Below the pieces are notes generated by a model that worked only from the letters and a program-made list of their open reading frames with translations, did no database searches and had not been told where the DNA came from. From Piezodorus guildinii (Eukaryota; Arthropoda; Insecta; Hemiptera; Pentatomidae), in contig CM041292.1 of NCBI GenBank assembly GCA_023052935.1, positions 175,682,400 through 175,746,399 of the forward strand: a DNA stretch of 64,000 nt. Reading direction: 5' to 3'. Both the position numbers and the translations under genes were made by a program. Shown one piece after another: positions 45,861 to 55,517 of the stretch (the first letter of the stretch is position 1; each line of letters begins with the position of its first letter).

Positions 45861-46262
45861 GTATATTAAATTGTAAGCCAAATTAATAAATATAATAATA
45901 TTAAGTTAATTATAAAAAACTTTTCTACAAAATGAAAAAAAAAATCAGTGAAATTGGTTCAGAATTAGCAGGGATGTAGCGTTTTAAAATTGGCAGCGGT
46001 GATATAATATTTTCCTTTTAATTATTTATTGCTTTTCATATCACATTTTTGAGTATCAACAGCTATACAAACTGTTATTCCCTAATATTGTTATTTAGGA
46101 ATATTAAACCATTGTGTAATATTGCAGCGTTTTCAATTGCAAATCATTGGTAATTGGAAATAATACATTATAATAAAATGTATATTTTAAAATACTTCCT
46201 TTGATTTTAAGGTTGAAAGAGCACCATAAGTAGCAGCAATGAGAAGTAGCTTCAGCATTACA

Positions 46263-46442
46263 AGCTTAATATATAATGTTGGTCCAGGGCACAACTTAAT
46301 ATATAATATTGGTTCAGGGCATAGCTTAATATATAATATAGGTTCAGGGCACAGCTTAATATATAATATTTGTCCAGGGCACAGCTTAATATATAATATT
46401 GGTTCAGGGCACAGCTTAATATATAATATTTGTCCAGTGCAC
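46263..46442 (+). repeat. 30-bp minisatellite A, six copies
   Basis: The unit is AGCTTAATATATAATATTGG plus TTCAGGGCAC, six copies with few changes. It is followed by AGCTTTTACGAAGCTA, which also follows the second A block at 47482. Confidence 0.95.
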
Positions 46443-46455
46443 AGCTTTTACGAAG

Positions 46456-47336
46456 CTATGGTGGTATGGAGTAATGAAATATGGTGATATGGAGTAATGA
46501 AATATGGTGGTATGGAGTAATGAAATATGGTGGTATGGAGTAATGAAATATGGTGGTATGGAGTAATGAAATTTGGTGGTATGGAGTAATGAAATATGGT
46601 GGTACAGAGTAATGAAATATGGTGGTATGGAGTAATGAAATATGGTGGTATGGAGTAATGAAATATGGTGGTATGGAGTAATGAAATATGTTGGTATAGA
46701 GTAATGAAATATGGTGGTAGAGGTAATGAAATATGGTGGTATGGAGTAATGAAATATGGTGGTATGGAGTAATGAAATATGGTGGTATGGGGTAATGAAA
46801 TATGGTGGTATGGAGTAATGAAATATGGTGGTATGGAGTAATGAAATATGGTGGTATGGAGTAATGAAATATGGTGGTATGGGGTAATGAAATATGGTGG
46901 TATGGAGTAATGAAATATGGTGGTATGGAGTAATGAAATATAGTGGTATAGGGTAATGAAATATGGTGGTATAGAGTAATGAAATATGGTGGTATGGAGT
47001 AATGAAATATGGTGGTATGGAGTAATGAAATATGGTGGTATGGAGTAATGAAATATGGTGGTATGGAGTAATGAAATATGTTGGTATAGAGTAATGAAAT
47101 ATGGTGGTAGAGGTAATGAAATATGGTGGTATGGAGTAATGAAATATGGTGGTATGGAGTAATGAAATATGGTGGTATGGGGTAATGAAATATGGTGGTA
47201 TGGAGTAATGAAATATGGTGGTATGGAGTAATGAAATATGGTGGTATGGGGTAATGAAATATGGTGGTATGGGGTAATGAAATACGGTGGTATGGAGTAA
47301 TGAAATATGGTGGTATGGAGTAATGAAATATGGTGA
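46456..47336 (+). repeat. 23-bp minisatellite B, about 38 copies
   Basis: The unit is ATATGGTGGTATGGAGTAAT plus GAA. A block of ~17 units with the same private variants (TTGGTATAGAG, then GGTAGAGGTAATG) starts at about 46687 and again at about 47077, so a ~390-bp higher-order duplication exists. Because 23 is not a multiple of 3 and no frame has a stop, the minus strand gives a 301-codon open frame with a 23-residue period. I do not regard it as a gene. Confidence 0.95.
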
Positions 47337-47481
47337 AATATATAATATAAGTTCGGGCCACAGCTTAATATATAATATTTGTCCAGGGCACAGCTTAATA
47401 TATAATATTGGTTCAGGGCACAGCTTAATATATAATATAGGTTCAGGGCACAGCTTAATATATAATATTTGTACAGTGCAC
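47337..47481 (+). repeat. 30-bp minisatellite A, second block
   Basis: About 4.8 copies of the unit at 46263-46442, ending in the same AGCTTTTACGAAGCTA. Confidence 0.95.
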
Positions 47482-47564
47482 AGCTTTTACGAAGCTACAA
47501 GTCCGAAATCAATTTGATAATAGCAGAGTAGCTATCAATGTTTTCGGCTCATCATTTTATGGCA

Positions 47565-47685
47565 GGTGGTATGGAGTAATGAAATATGGTGGTATGGATT
47601 AATGAAATATGGTGGTATGGAGTAATGAAATATGTTGGTATATAGTAATGAAATATGGTGGTATGGAGTAATGAAAACCCTCACA
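47565..47685 (+). repeat. 23-bp minisatellite B, second block
   Basis: Five copies of the 23-bp unit after an 80-bp spacer, giving the order A-B-A-B. Confidence 0.9.
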
Positions 47686-47729
47686 GGCCTAAGTAATTGT
47701 CTTAGGCAATAATTTAATTAGTCTTGCCT

Positions 47730-48085
47730 ATTGCCTAAGGAAAAGTGTTGCCATTCAGAAAATTTCCGAATTAGTGTTTTCACTAGAAATTATACATTTT
47801 AGAAGTACAAATGAATAAGTTTTACAAAAAGGTCTGTTTGTGATAAGTCTAGCTAAAAAAACGGAAAACTTACCAAACTGAAATTTCATATTTAAGGCAA
47901 GTAAATGGTAGAGATATTACAGCAACAATGTGTATTTATATAAGTCCTAAGTCGAGAAGTAAAACGATAACTCTTATAAAACTGAATGTTCGTATTTCAG
48001 AAGTACAACGTACGCCTGAGATGTAACAGCAGCTTTGTCAACAAAATTAGGAAATCAAAAGAGCCACTTTATATTGAGTTGTAAA
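47730..48085 (+). repeat. Rep-A fragment
   Basis: Contains AAAGTGTTGCCATTCAGAAA, TGATAAGTCTAGC, CTGAAATTTCATATTTAAGG and AAAGAGCCACTTTATA in Rep-A order, with part of the block duplicated. Confidence 0.6.
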
Positions 48086-48284
48086 ATAAGTTCATGGAGT
48101 TTTTCAATATTTCAATTTAATCCTTTCTGTGTTTATAAACTCATGTTTACTTTGTAAATAATGTTTACATATCCTAAAAAAGGATTATTTAAGATGCTTT
48201 TATGGATCACTTTCAACCGCGATTCCTTATTTTAAGTGGGAATTTGCTCGCCCGGAATGGGAGAGAAAAAAAAATCATTTTCTT

Positions 48285-48470
48285 CATTGAATGATTTTTT
48301 ATTTCCAGAACGGAAAATCCACTGCACAGACGGTTAGCAAAATTTGCATTGTGTATGGCAATGATACCTTAGAAGAGAGCACCATCCGTAAGTATTTTGC
48401 TCGGTGTAGAACTGATTTTGAGTTGCAAGACGCAAAGTGCTTAGGTTTTCCTATAACTATTCTGGGTAAA
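48285..48470 (+). pseudogene. mariner transposase N-terminal fragment
   Basis: It reads FQNGKSTAQTVSKICIVYGN, then STIRKYFARCRTDFELQDAK, the first helix-turn-helix domain typical of mariner transposases, which binds the terminal repeat. Similarity stops after about 55 residues, and no catalytic domain follows. Confidence 0.7.
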
Positions 48471-48654
48471 TTAAACTATATTTCGCATAAGTCAATTAAT
48501 AAATCTGTTTTAAAAAATTATCAAATAATAGTGAGTATTAATATCAGCAATTACAACGTTTATGGTTTTCATCAATAATACCCAAAACATCTCCAGAAGA
48601 CGATTAGCTTAACTTTAATGAGAAAAAAAAATGTTTAAATAAATAAATAAAACA

Positions 48655-48730
48655 AAATAAATGATACAATTTTGAGGGGGGTAATTTTTTTTTTCTATTA
48701 CAAAGGTTCATTATTTAAAATAATTTTTTA
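48655..48730 (+). repeat. Rep-B fragment
   Basis: AATTTTGAGGGGGGTAATTT, a T-run, and TTACAAAGGTTCATTATTTA: the core Rep-B signature. Confidence 0.6.
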
Positions 48731-48804
48731 ATGAGTTTCAATTAAGAACAACAAATATGTACAAATAAAGTATACAGTGTATCTGGACAAAAGAACAAAT
48801 GAAC

Positions 48805-51250
48805 ATGATTAATTCTTATTTACAATGGTGTAAGAAGTAATAAAATAAAACAAAAGAGTAAAATAAATAAACTTCTTCAGATGTATACTTTTGCTGAACA
48901 AAACTAAATTTAAAAAGATTAATAAATTAAGTAAGGTATGATCAATAAATAATATTTCTTTTTTTACATTCAAAATCTGATGTTTGATATAAAACGTCAT
49001 TGCTGTTGAGCGTCTGTTTGGGAATACAGGAGGTATTGGAACAGTTGGGACTTGAATGATAATAGAGATGAAGCATGGCGGATATGAGTAGGTAGGTAAT
49101 TCCAGACTTGCAGAGCGGATAAGAAAGGAATGATCAAAAGTTGTTATTCTATGGGTAGGAATGTAAAGGTCAGAATGGCGAGACCTTGTTTCGAGGGAGT
49201 GGATCGACGATTTAAATTGTAGAAGACTGTGGATATAAGGAGGGAGCTTGGTGTTAATGGTTTGGTAAAGGAATGATCCTAGGAAATATTGTCTACGAAT
49301 TGGAGGGAGGAGCCACTTTAAATGGGTCACATGAGACCGCTTCGGAGTGTTGAGGACAAATCTTAAAAATATGTTCATAATTCGCTCTAGCCTGTCCTCA
49401 AGCACTGTCGGGAGGCCCACCATATACTAAGCAGCAATAGTCAAAATGGGGGAAAACAAGTGAGGAAATAAGGATGTTACGGATGGAAAGTGGAAGAAGA
49501 TGATGGGAACGATGAAAGTATTTGAGGGTATATTGTTCTGCGTGAAATTTAGGCAATATGGGGTTTCCACGAAAGTGTTTGGTCAATGGTAATACCCAGG
49601 TTTTTGACTGAGGAGCTGTAGGGGATTGGATAATGATTTAGGATTAGATTCGGAAATTTATTGTTGGATCTAAGGAGGGAACTGGAACCTATAACAATGA
49701 CTTGAGTTTTCATAGCATTCAACCTTAGTTTATTGAGGGTTGCCCAGGCACAGATTCTATCCAGGTCTTCCTGAATTTTGGCAAATGCTACTACTGACTC
49801 GGAAGGAGAGAAGGATAGGTAGATCTGAAAGTCATCAGCGTATAGATGGTGGGAGCAGTGATGGATGGAATTGGGAAGATCATTGATATAGATATTAAAA
49901 AAGAGAGGAGATATGCTTGAGCCCTCGGCCACACCTGCCGAAAGGGCAAGAAAGAAAGACAGAGGATTGTTAGGAATAGTGACAGCTTGAGTCCTATTTG
50001 AGAGAAATGATCGAAACCAGCGAATAGTGCTGTTGGAAAAAGATAAAGACTGTAATTTGGAATAAAGGATAGGGTGATCAAGGGAGTCGAAAGCTTTTGA
50101 AAAGTCTACAAGTATTAGTGCTGTCAGTTTCTTTTCGTCCATGGCGGTATGTATGTCGCTGATGATTTTGAGGAGAGCGGATTGTGTGGAAAAGCCAGGT
50201 CGAACCAGATTGGAGAGGATCGAGAAGTTTGGATGTTTCGAGGAAGTTAGACTATTGGGACTGAACTATTTTTTCTAATGGTTTGGAAAGGTTAGAGAGG
50301 ATGGAAATTGGGCGATAGTCTCTAGGGGATGTGGGGTTAGGGATTTTATTGATAGGGTGGACTATTGCTTTTTTCCAATTGGTAGGAAATGTGGAATTTT
50401 GGAGTGAAGAATTATAAATAAAGAGAAGAACAGATAGGATGTCGGAAAGGCATAATTTTAGTAATTTAACAGGTATTCCATCTATTCCTGTGGAGTTGGT
50501 ATGAGATTTTATAATTGAGGAAATAAGATCGGTTGGTGAAATATCAGAAAAATAAAAATTGTCGGGATTAAATGATGGAATTGAGGAAAATTCGAAAGAA
50601 GGCGGTGAAGAATTATCAGAGGAGGAAGAAGAAAAGTAAGAATTTAATTCATCGGGTCAGACTTGAAAAACTGGCGAGGAAGGGGATTTGCCGAAAGACA
50701 GTTGGCGAAGGATGTCCATTTTGATTTGGAATCCGGTGCAGAACAGAGGGTTGTATAAAAGTAGTTAGATTTTGCTTGTCTGATAGTTGCCTGAGTCAGA
50801 TTGCGGAGTGCCCTGAACGCTTGATAGTCGTCTGTCAGTCTAGTACGTTTAAGTCCTCACGCCTCTTTTGTAAGTCTTTTATTTCTGGACTCATCCAAGG
50901 AGCAGGACGGCGACGGGAAGGTACAGGTTTGAGGATGGAGGGCATTGTATTGAAATGTCAATCCAAGAGCTCAATTGAGGTGAAATATTTCTACGATGAA
51001 GTCATTTGAGGCAGGAAAGTTGTGTTCCAATCAAGGACGCTGAAGTTGGAAATTGTTTATCTTGATAGTCATTAGGATTCGGAAAGGCATTTGGAAGGGG
51101 AAAGTGAAGTTTGGAGAATAATGATAGATATCTTGAATAAGATTGATGAGTTTGAAATGGAACGGAACAGGTGAGAGAGGAAAAAAGGTTTCCAGTATTG
51201 TATATCATGTGGAATAATGAGGATGTGGTGTTAAAATAAAATATGATACG
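48805..51250 (-). mobile_element. LINE-D: CR1/Kiri-like LINE, 5'-truncated
   Basis: Minus-strand LINE lacking the endonuclease and carrying the linker, reverse transcriptase and 3' region. It is related to LINE-D' (32741) and to LINE-E (52290). I could not define the target duplication. Confidence 0.75.
48809..51208 (-). pseudogene. LINE-D ORF2 (linker and reverse transcriptase), broken
   Basis: The linker (RALRNLTQATIRQAKSNYFY near 50800) is followed, after stops, by an open stretch 50142-49549: LILVDFSKAFDSLDHPILYS, then AEGSSISPLFFNIYINDLPN and HHLYADDFQIYLSF, with the catalytic YADD. Then come KNLGITIDQTLSWKPHI and, after two frame changes, SLVFPHFDYCCLVYGG, TPKRSHVTHLKWLLPPIRRQ. The G-V-P-Q-G box reads GVAEGSS, so it is altered. 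Confidence 0.8.
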
Positions 51251-51354
51251 ATGACAGGTGAATAAGATAAAAAGGATTCAGGATATTGTTATATTGGAAT
51301 CAGAAGGAAGTTGTGTTAAAATATCACATATTATAGTTAATATAGTTATAAAGA

Positions 51355-51395
51355 AGATTAAAGGATATATAGGATATATATATATATATACATAT
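51355..51395. repeat. short AT-rich (TA)n
   Basis: GGATATATAGGATATATATATATATATACATATAGG. Confidence 0.7.
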
Positions 51396-51519
51396 AGGCG
51401 TCCTCTCTCCATTCCTTTAAAAAAAATTGGAAAATGTAGTTGCATATTAGTTTTATCTCTCGTATATCTTTCTTTATATATATCATTTAAATCTAGAATC
51501 GCTAACATCACCAGGGGAA

Positions 51520-52000
51520 GGAGTTTCAAGAGGAAGGGACTAAGAGAAAGAAGGGACCAAGAGGAAGAAGGGACCGAGAGGAAGAAGGAACCAAGAGGAA
51601 GAAGGGACCTAGAGGAAGAAGGGACCAAGAGAAAAAAGGTACCAAGAGGAAGAAGGTACCAAGAGAAAGAAGGGACCGAGAGGAAGCAGGAACCAACAGG
51701 ATGAAGGGACCAAGAGAAAAAAGGGACCAAGAGGAACAAGGGGCTAAGTGGAAGAAGGGACCAAGAGGAATAAGGAACCAAGAGAAAGAAGGGACCGAGA
51801 GGAAGAAGGGACCAACAGGATGAAGGGGCCAAGAGAAAGAAGGAACCAAGAGGAACAAGGGGCTAAGAGGAAGAAGGGACCAAGAGAAATAAGGGACCAA
51901 GAGGAAAAAGGGATCAAGAGAAAGAAGGGACCAAGAGAAAGAAAGGACCAAGAGGAAGAAGGGACCGAGAGGAAGTAGGGACCAAGAGGAAGAAGGAACA
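51520..52000 (+). repeat. 17-bp purine-rich minisatellite, about 27 copies
   Basis: The unit is GGGACCAAGAGGAAGAA. Variant units (GGAACCAACAGGATGAA, GGGGCTAAGNGGAAGAA) recur in the same order ~119 bp apart, which indicates a seven-unit higher-order duplication. The strand is almost pure purine. Open frames on both strands are repeat shadows. Confidence 0.95.
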
Positions 52001-52284
52001 TTTTTCGGACAGGAAGATTTTATTTGATTTTGCGGCGTGGTGTCAATGTTGTGGCCCGAGCCGTCAAAGTTATGTTCTGATGAAAACCTCGAAAATTTGA
52101 AGCTCAAAGATGTTTTTTGACTGTCAATGTTTTCAATTATTCAGACAATTATTCGTCCAACAGTCACCTATGGCAGTGAGACATAGGTTCTGACAAAGGA
52201 GATGGAGAAACCACTATGCATCTGGAAAAGAAAGATACTAAGAAAAATATATGGATCAGTCTACTCTGTTCACTGTGATCAGTT

Positions 52285-53350
52285 GACTTCTCAAAAGCCT
52301 TTGATATGGTAAACCATAAAATCCTTCTCTCCAAACTCCGAAATCTATCAATATCCGATAGTGCCATAAGCTGGTTTCTTTCCTTTCTATCCGCTCGAAC
52401 TCAAACTGTGATAATCCCAAATAAACCTCCTTCCTCACCTATTCTGCTAACACATGGAATTCCTCAGGGATCTGCTCTCTTTCTAATCCTATTCTCTATC
52501 TATGTTAATGACCTACCCAATTCCGTACTCACTCTAAATACCACCTATATGCTGATGATCTCCAAATTTACCTCTCCTTTCATCCCTCCGAAATGCCTGA
52601 GACGGTCCAAAAATAACAAGAAGACATTGACAGTATCAATTTATGGGCCATCAAGAATGGTCTAAAACTTAATGTTGATAAAACGAAAGCTATCCTCATC
52701 GGTTCCAAACATCTGCTCAACTCCCTCTCCTGCCACCCCTTACTCCACCTCAATCATAGACCCATCATATTCCAAACGTCCGTTAGAAACCTTGGCTTAT
52801 TCCTCGACCAAAACCTATTCTGGAATAATGACATTTCTAGAAAATCCATAGCCATCTTAGTTTCCTCTCTCATCTTTCCCCACTTCGATTATGGCTGCCT
52901 GGTGTTTGGTGGACTGTCCGAGATGCTTGAGATGAGACTGAAGAGATTAATGAACTGTTTTATTAGATTCATCTTCGGAATCCCTCGGCACTCTCATGTC
53001 TCCACCTGGTATGCCGAGTTGAAGTGGCTTTAACCTAAATTCCGACGGCAATACTTCCTAGGAACTTACCTCTACCAATCCTTCAGAACCAAAAATCCCT
53101 CTATATTTACAATTTGTTTGCCCCACTCTCCTCTGTCCACTCCATCAACACAAGATCCCAACCCTTGAACCTGCTCATTCCATCCCACAGAACTGCTTCC
53201 TTTAAGAGATCTTTCGTCATACGTGCATGCTCATTTTTGAATTCCTTGCCCATGTCGATTCGTACATGCCCATCTTACATGCCCAACTAAACTTCCTTTA
53301 AGCACAATCTATTTACCCATCTCCTCGAACATCGATCTGCCGTGCCTTTA
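52285..53350 (+). pseudogene. LINE-E reverse transcriptase, broken
   Basis: FSKAFDMVNHKILLSKLRNL and THGIPQGSALFLILFSIYVN are open from 52306 to ~52550. The YADD box is lost by a base deletion (TTYMLMISKF). The later frames give GLKLNVDKTKAILIGS, FPHFDYGCLVFGGLSEMLEM and PRHSHVSTWYAELKW. Dead. Confidence 0.75.
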
Positions 53351-53399
53351 TAAACTTAACTATCTGGCATCTTTATTTTTATCTCAATTTTCTCTATTT

Positions 53400-53542
53400 T
53401 TTTTTTTTTTTTTTTTGTTTTGTTTTATTATATTTTATTATTTGGATTTATTTATGGTTGTAACTTTGTGTTTGTATATATTTGTGTATATGTGTGTGTG
53501 CGTGTGGGTGTGTGTGTGCATATATTTATATTTTGTATATAT

Positions 53543-53594
<52 letters not shown>

Positions 53595-53600
53595 GATCAT
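53400..53600. repeat. T-run, (TG)n and (TA)n microsatellites
   Basis: Simple repeats inside the LINE-E 3' UTR. The small ORFs over them are low-complexity. Confidence 0.85.
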
Positions 53601-53700
53601 ATGTATCATAATTTGTAATCCATAAAATGCTGTACATAATCTTATAAATTCTACATAGCCAGAAATCTTATAGTTAAATCTTATATTGTCATTTATATCA

Positions 53701-53729
53701 TTCTTAGGGGATTAGCTGTCCCAGAATAA
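53701..53729 (+). promoter_or_regulatory. LINE 3'-terminal hairpin (copy 3)
   Basis: TTCTTAGGGGATTAGCTGTC then CCAGAATAA: the same TTCT...AGAA and GGG...CCC arms as 23099 and 35311. Confidence 0.6.
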
Positions 53730-53755
53730 CATTTTTTTTTTTCATTTCATTTCAT

Positions 53756-54353
53756 TACTCTGATGGAGAGTGGGAAAAAAATAAATAAAGATTGTATGAT
53801 CAGCCAGGCATAGCAAGTATAATTAAAAAGGGAAGGCACATGGAGCCTATGAAGGAAGACCGTCTTCCGATGAAGCTGCTGTTTGGGTGGTAGCAGAAGG
53901 GCGCGGCGTGCTGTCCCAGAAAGAGAGGGATGTTGAGGAAGGTCTGGGACAACTTGGAGTTAGAGGATGGGATGCGGCTGCAGTCGATAGGGTAGGTCTG
54001 GTCAGTGATCTCTGGTGAGGCTCGTGGTCTTCAAGGATAGTGCTTTATCAAGATTATTATTATTATTAAAAGTTTATTTGATCAATTCCGTAACACGTTA
54101 CTTGATGAGGCTACGGCGGAATGACTATTCGAAATCCTTCACATCCGCATCAAATTTCTTTTAATTTTTTTTTCTAAAAATGTGAACTTGGTATGATATT
54201 AGATTTGACTAGGACCCGAGCGAATAGAGGCTTAGCCTATCTTTATTCAGCACTTAGCTTAACCTGCTTAGGACTTGGCTTAGCCTAGAGTTCTAGGACT
54301 TAGATACCCCTATACAGGACTAAGCCAAGGCTAGAAGAGCAGAGAGTACTCAC
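53756..54353. other. unannotated; contains an (ATT)n tract and intron start
   Basis: The piece 53760-54068 ends in CAAGATTATTATTATTATTA, like a LINE tail, but no coding part is recognised. The part next to 54353 would be the start of the host-gene intron, with repeated GGACTTGGCTTAGCC-like words (54225-54335). Confidence 0.35.
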
Positions 54354-54488
54354 GTTGCTGGAGGTGAGGCAGAGAACGCCGGAGGAGTTGACAGAAGTGC
54401 AGGAGGCGACCTTCAAGAGGACGTCGGTGGGCAGGATGGTCGCCGACGAGACGCCGATCAAGAGGAGAGCTATGAGGCGGAGGACCAT
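54354..54488 (-). CDS. first coding exon of a secreted host protein (exon a)
   Basis: On the minus strand an ATG in a strong context (CGCGCCATGG) opens a 45-codon, GC-rich frame that ends exactly at a consensus donor, AGCAAC|GTGAGT, in phase 0. The peptide starts MVLRLIALLLIGVSSA, a textbook signal peptide with likely cleavage after SSA. It continues ILPTDVLLKVASCTSV and NSSGVLCLTSSN with two Cys. The protein should be secreted or membrane-targeted, but the family is not recognised. Phase 0 fits exon b at 11562-11679. An in-frame upstream extension starts only at GTG (54593) and is not favoured. The block differs sharply in base composition from its TE-rich surroundings. Confidence 0.65.
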
Positions 54489-54620
54489 GGCGCGGCGCAG
54501 AGTGAAGACTGATGAGGAGATAGAGCGCAGGGAGGCCTCCTCCCACCACCTCCTGTCGCACCACTCCCCTCCCCGCTCCGGTACTAGCTCCACTCCTCCG
54601 TGGCCTTGGAGAGGTCGCCA
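54489..54620 (-). promoter_or_regulatory. probable 5' UTR and promoter of the exon-a gene
   Basis: GC-rich, with CATCAGTCTT, an insect initiator-like TCAGT, ~23 bases upstream of the ATG (start near 54511). No TATA box is visible. Inferred from position. Confidence 0.3.
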
Positions 54621-54769
54621 CGCGGCCTAGTGCCACACTAGTAGCCACATTAGAATTGCAAACCTCGCTAACGAAGGCTTTGTAACGGCCAACCTCCAAA
54701 AGACAGTTGGTCCGCCGTCGATGGAATCTTAATGTCTAATCCATATCCAAAACTCACTTTAATTATTTC

Positions 54770-55150
54770 AACTTTTTAGTGAAATTCTCATACATATATC
54801 GTGTCCCAGGGAAAAGAATCAAGATCAGCTTGAAGAGACTCATAGGAAAGAAGATCCAAATTACGATATGATATGACTTTTGGTGTAAAGGATTTGACGG
54901 GTAGGTCATATGCAATATGCATAAGAACGTGTGATAAAAGAAAAGAAACGGGATGCTGTGAGGAAGATATAATTTTTAAAGGAGAGTCAGAAATATGAAG
55001 GTCTAACCAGGTATCAGAGTTTTGTGTGTGACGAGTAGGGGAATTAGAAACGAGATAAAGATCGCGGGACCATATTAGATCAGTAAGGAAGGATTTGTCG
55101 CTGGACTGAGATAATATGTTATGATTAAAATCACCGAAAGAATTAAAAGG
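54770..55150 (-). pseudogene. LINE endonuclease fragment (CR1-like)
   Basis: The minus strand reads FGDFNHNILSQSSDKSFLTD, WSRDLYLVSNSPTRHTQNSD, TWLDLHISDSPLKIISSSQH. That is the GDFN-containing core of an APE-type LINE endonuclease. The fragment is isolated, with its N-terminal side running into a tandem expansion at 55132. Confidence 0.65.
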
Positions 55151-55265
55151 GATATAGTACTTTTTGGAAAGAATTAAAGGGATATAGTACTTTTTGGAAA
55201 GAATTAAAAGGAATATAGTACTTTTTGGAAAGAATTAAAAGGGATATAGTACTTTTTGGAAGAAT
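55132..55265 (-). repeat. 31-bp tandem repeat derived from the endonuclease coding
   Basis: Four copies of AAAGAATTAAAAGGGATATAGTACTTTTTGG (31 bp). On the minus strand the unit runs YYIPFNSFGDFN at its edge, so the array arose by local duplication of the coding just before GDFN. Similar but diverged words (TATAGTACATTTTGGAAGG) recur at 60350-60450. Confidence 0.85.
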
Positions 55266-55309
55266 ATAACGGGTGATACAACATTACCGATGACTATCAT
55301 CTTTATTAT

Positions 55310-55436
55310 GATAAGTACTAAGTTTGTTTGCTTATTCATTTAACGTCACTTTATGCAACTGCGGCTAATCGGACGATGCTACAGTGGGAATCCTAAATTT
55401 TGCCTATCCAGGTTTTATTATGATAGGGATCTTTAA

Positions 55437-55438
<2 letters not shown>
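55310..55438 (-). mobile_element. tail part of a tRNA-SINE (palindrome family)
   Basis: CATTTAACGTCACTTTATGC, TTTTGCCTATCCAGGTTTT and GATAGGGATCTTT match the 3' halves of the SINE at 57723-58005. The tRNA head is missing; it is cut by a 55-base T run. Confidence 0.7.

Positions 55439-55493
<55 letters not shown>
55439..55493. repeat. poly(T) tract of 55 bases
   Basis: An uninterrupted T run. It may be partly an assembly or sequencing artefact in length. Confidence 0.9.
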
Positions 55494-55494
<1 letters not shown>

Positions 55495-55517
55495 TTTAAT
55501 TACATTTATCTATATCT

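Larger units (their letters stand above)
52285..53755 (+). mobile_element. LINE-E: CR1/Kiri-like LINE, 5'-truncated
   Basis: It starts inside the reverse transcriptase and keeps the 3' UTR, a TG/TA-rich microsatellite (53485-53590), the terminal hairpin (53701) and a (TTCAT)n tail. It is a different subfamily from LINE-D. Confidence 0.75.

Noticed and set aside
46456..47361. 301-codon open frame on the minus strand
   Set aside because: It is the 23-bp minisatellite read through all three frames; the 23-residue period and lack of any domain show it is a repeat artefact.
46263..47685. CRISPR-like regular array
   Set aside because: Units are contiguous without unique spacers, and the genome is clearly eukaryotic.
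51278..52107. Two long open frames (184 and 193 codons) on the minus strand and shorter ones on plus
   Set aside because: They are produced by the 17-bp array, which has no stop in any frame. The Leu/Ser/Pro-rich repeat peptide is not a known protein type.
54354..54593. Longer version of exon a starting at 54593
   Set aside because: The upstream codon is GTG, not ATG. The ATG at 54488 has a strong context and puts the signal peptide at the very N terminus.
54331..54699. Minus-strand 122-codon and plus-strand 91-codon frames overlapping exon a
   Set aside because: They are in other frames of the same GC-rich exon and have no signal peptide or splice logic.
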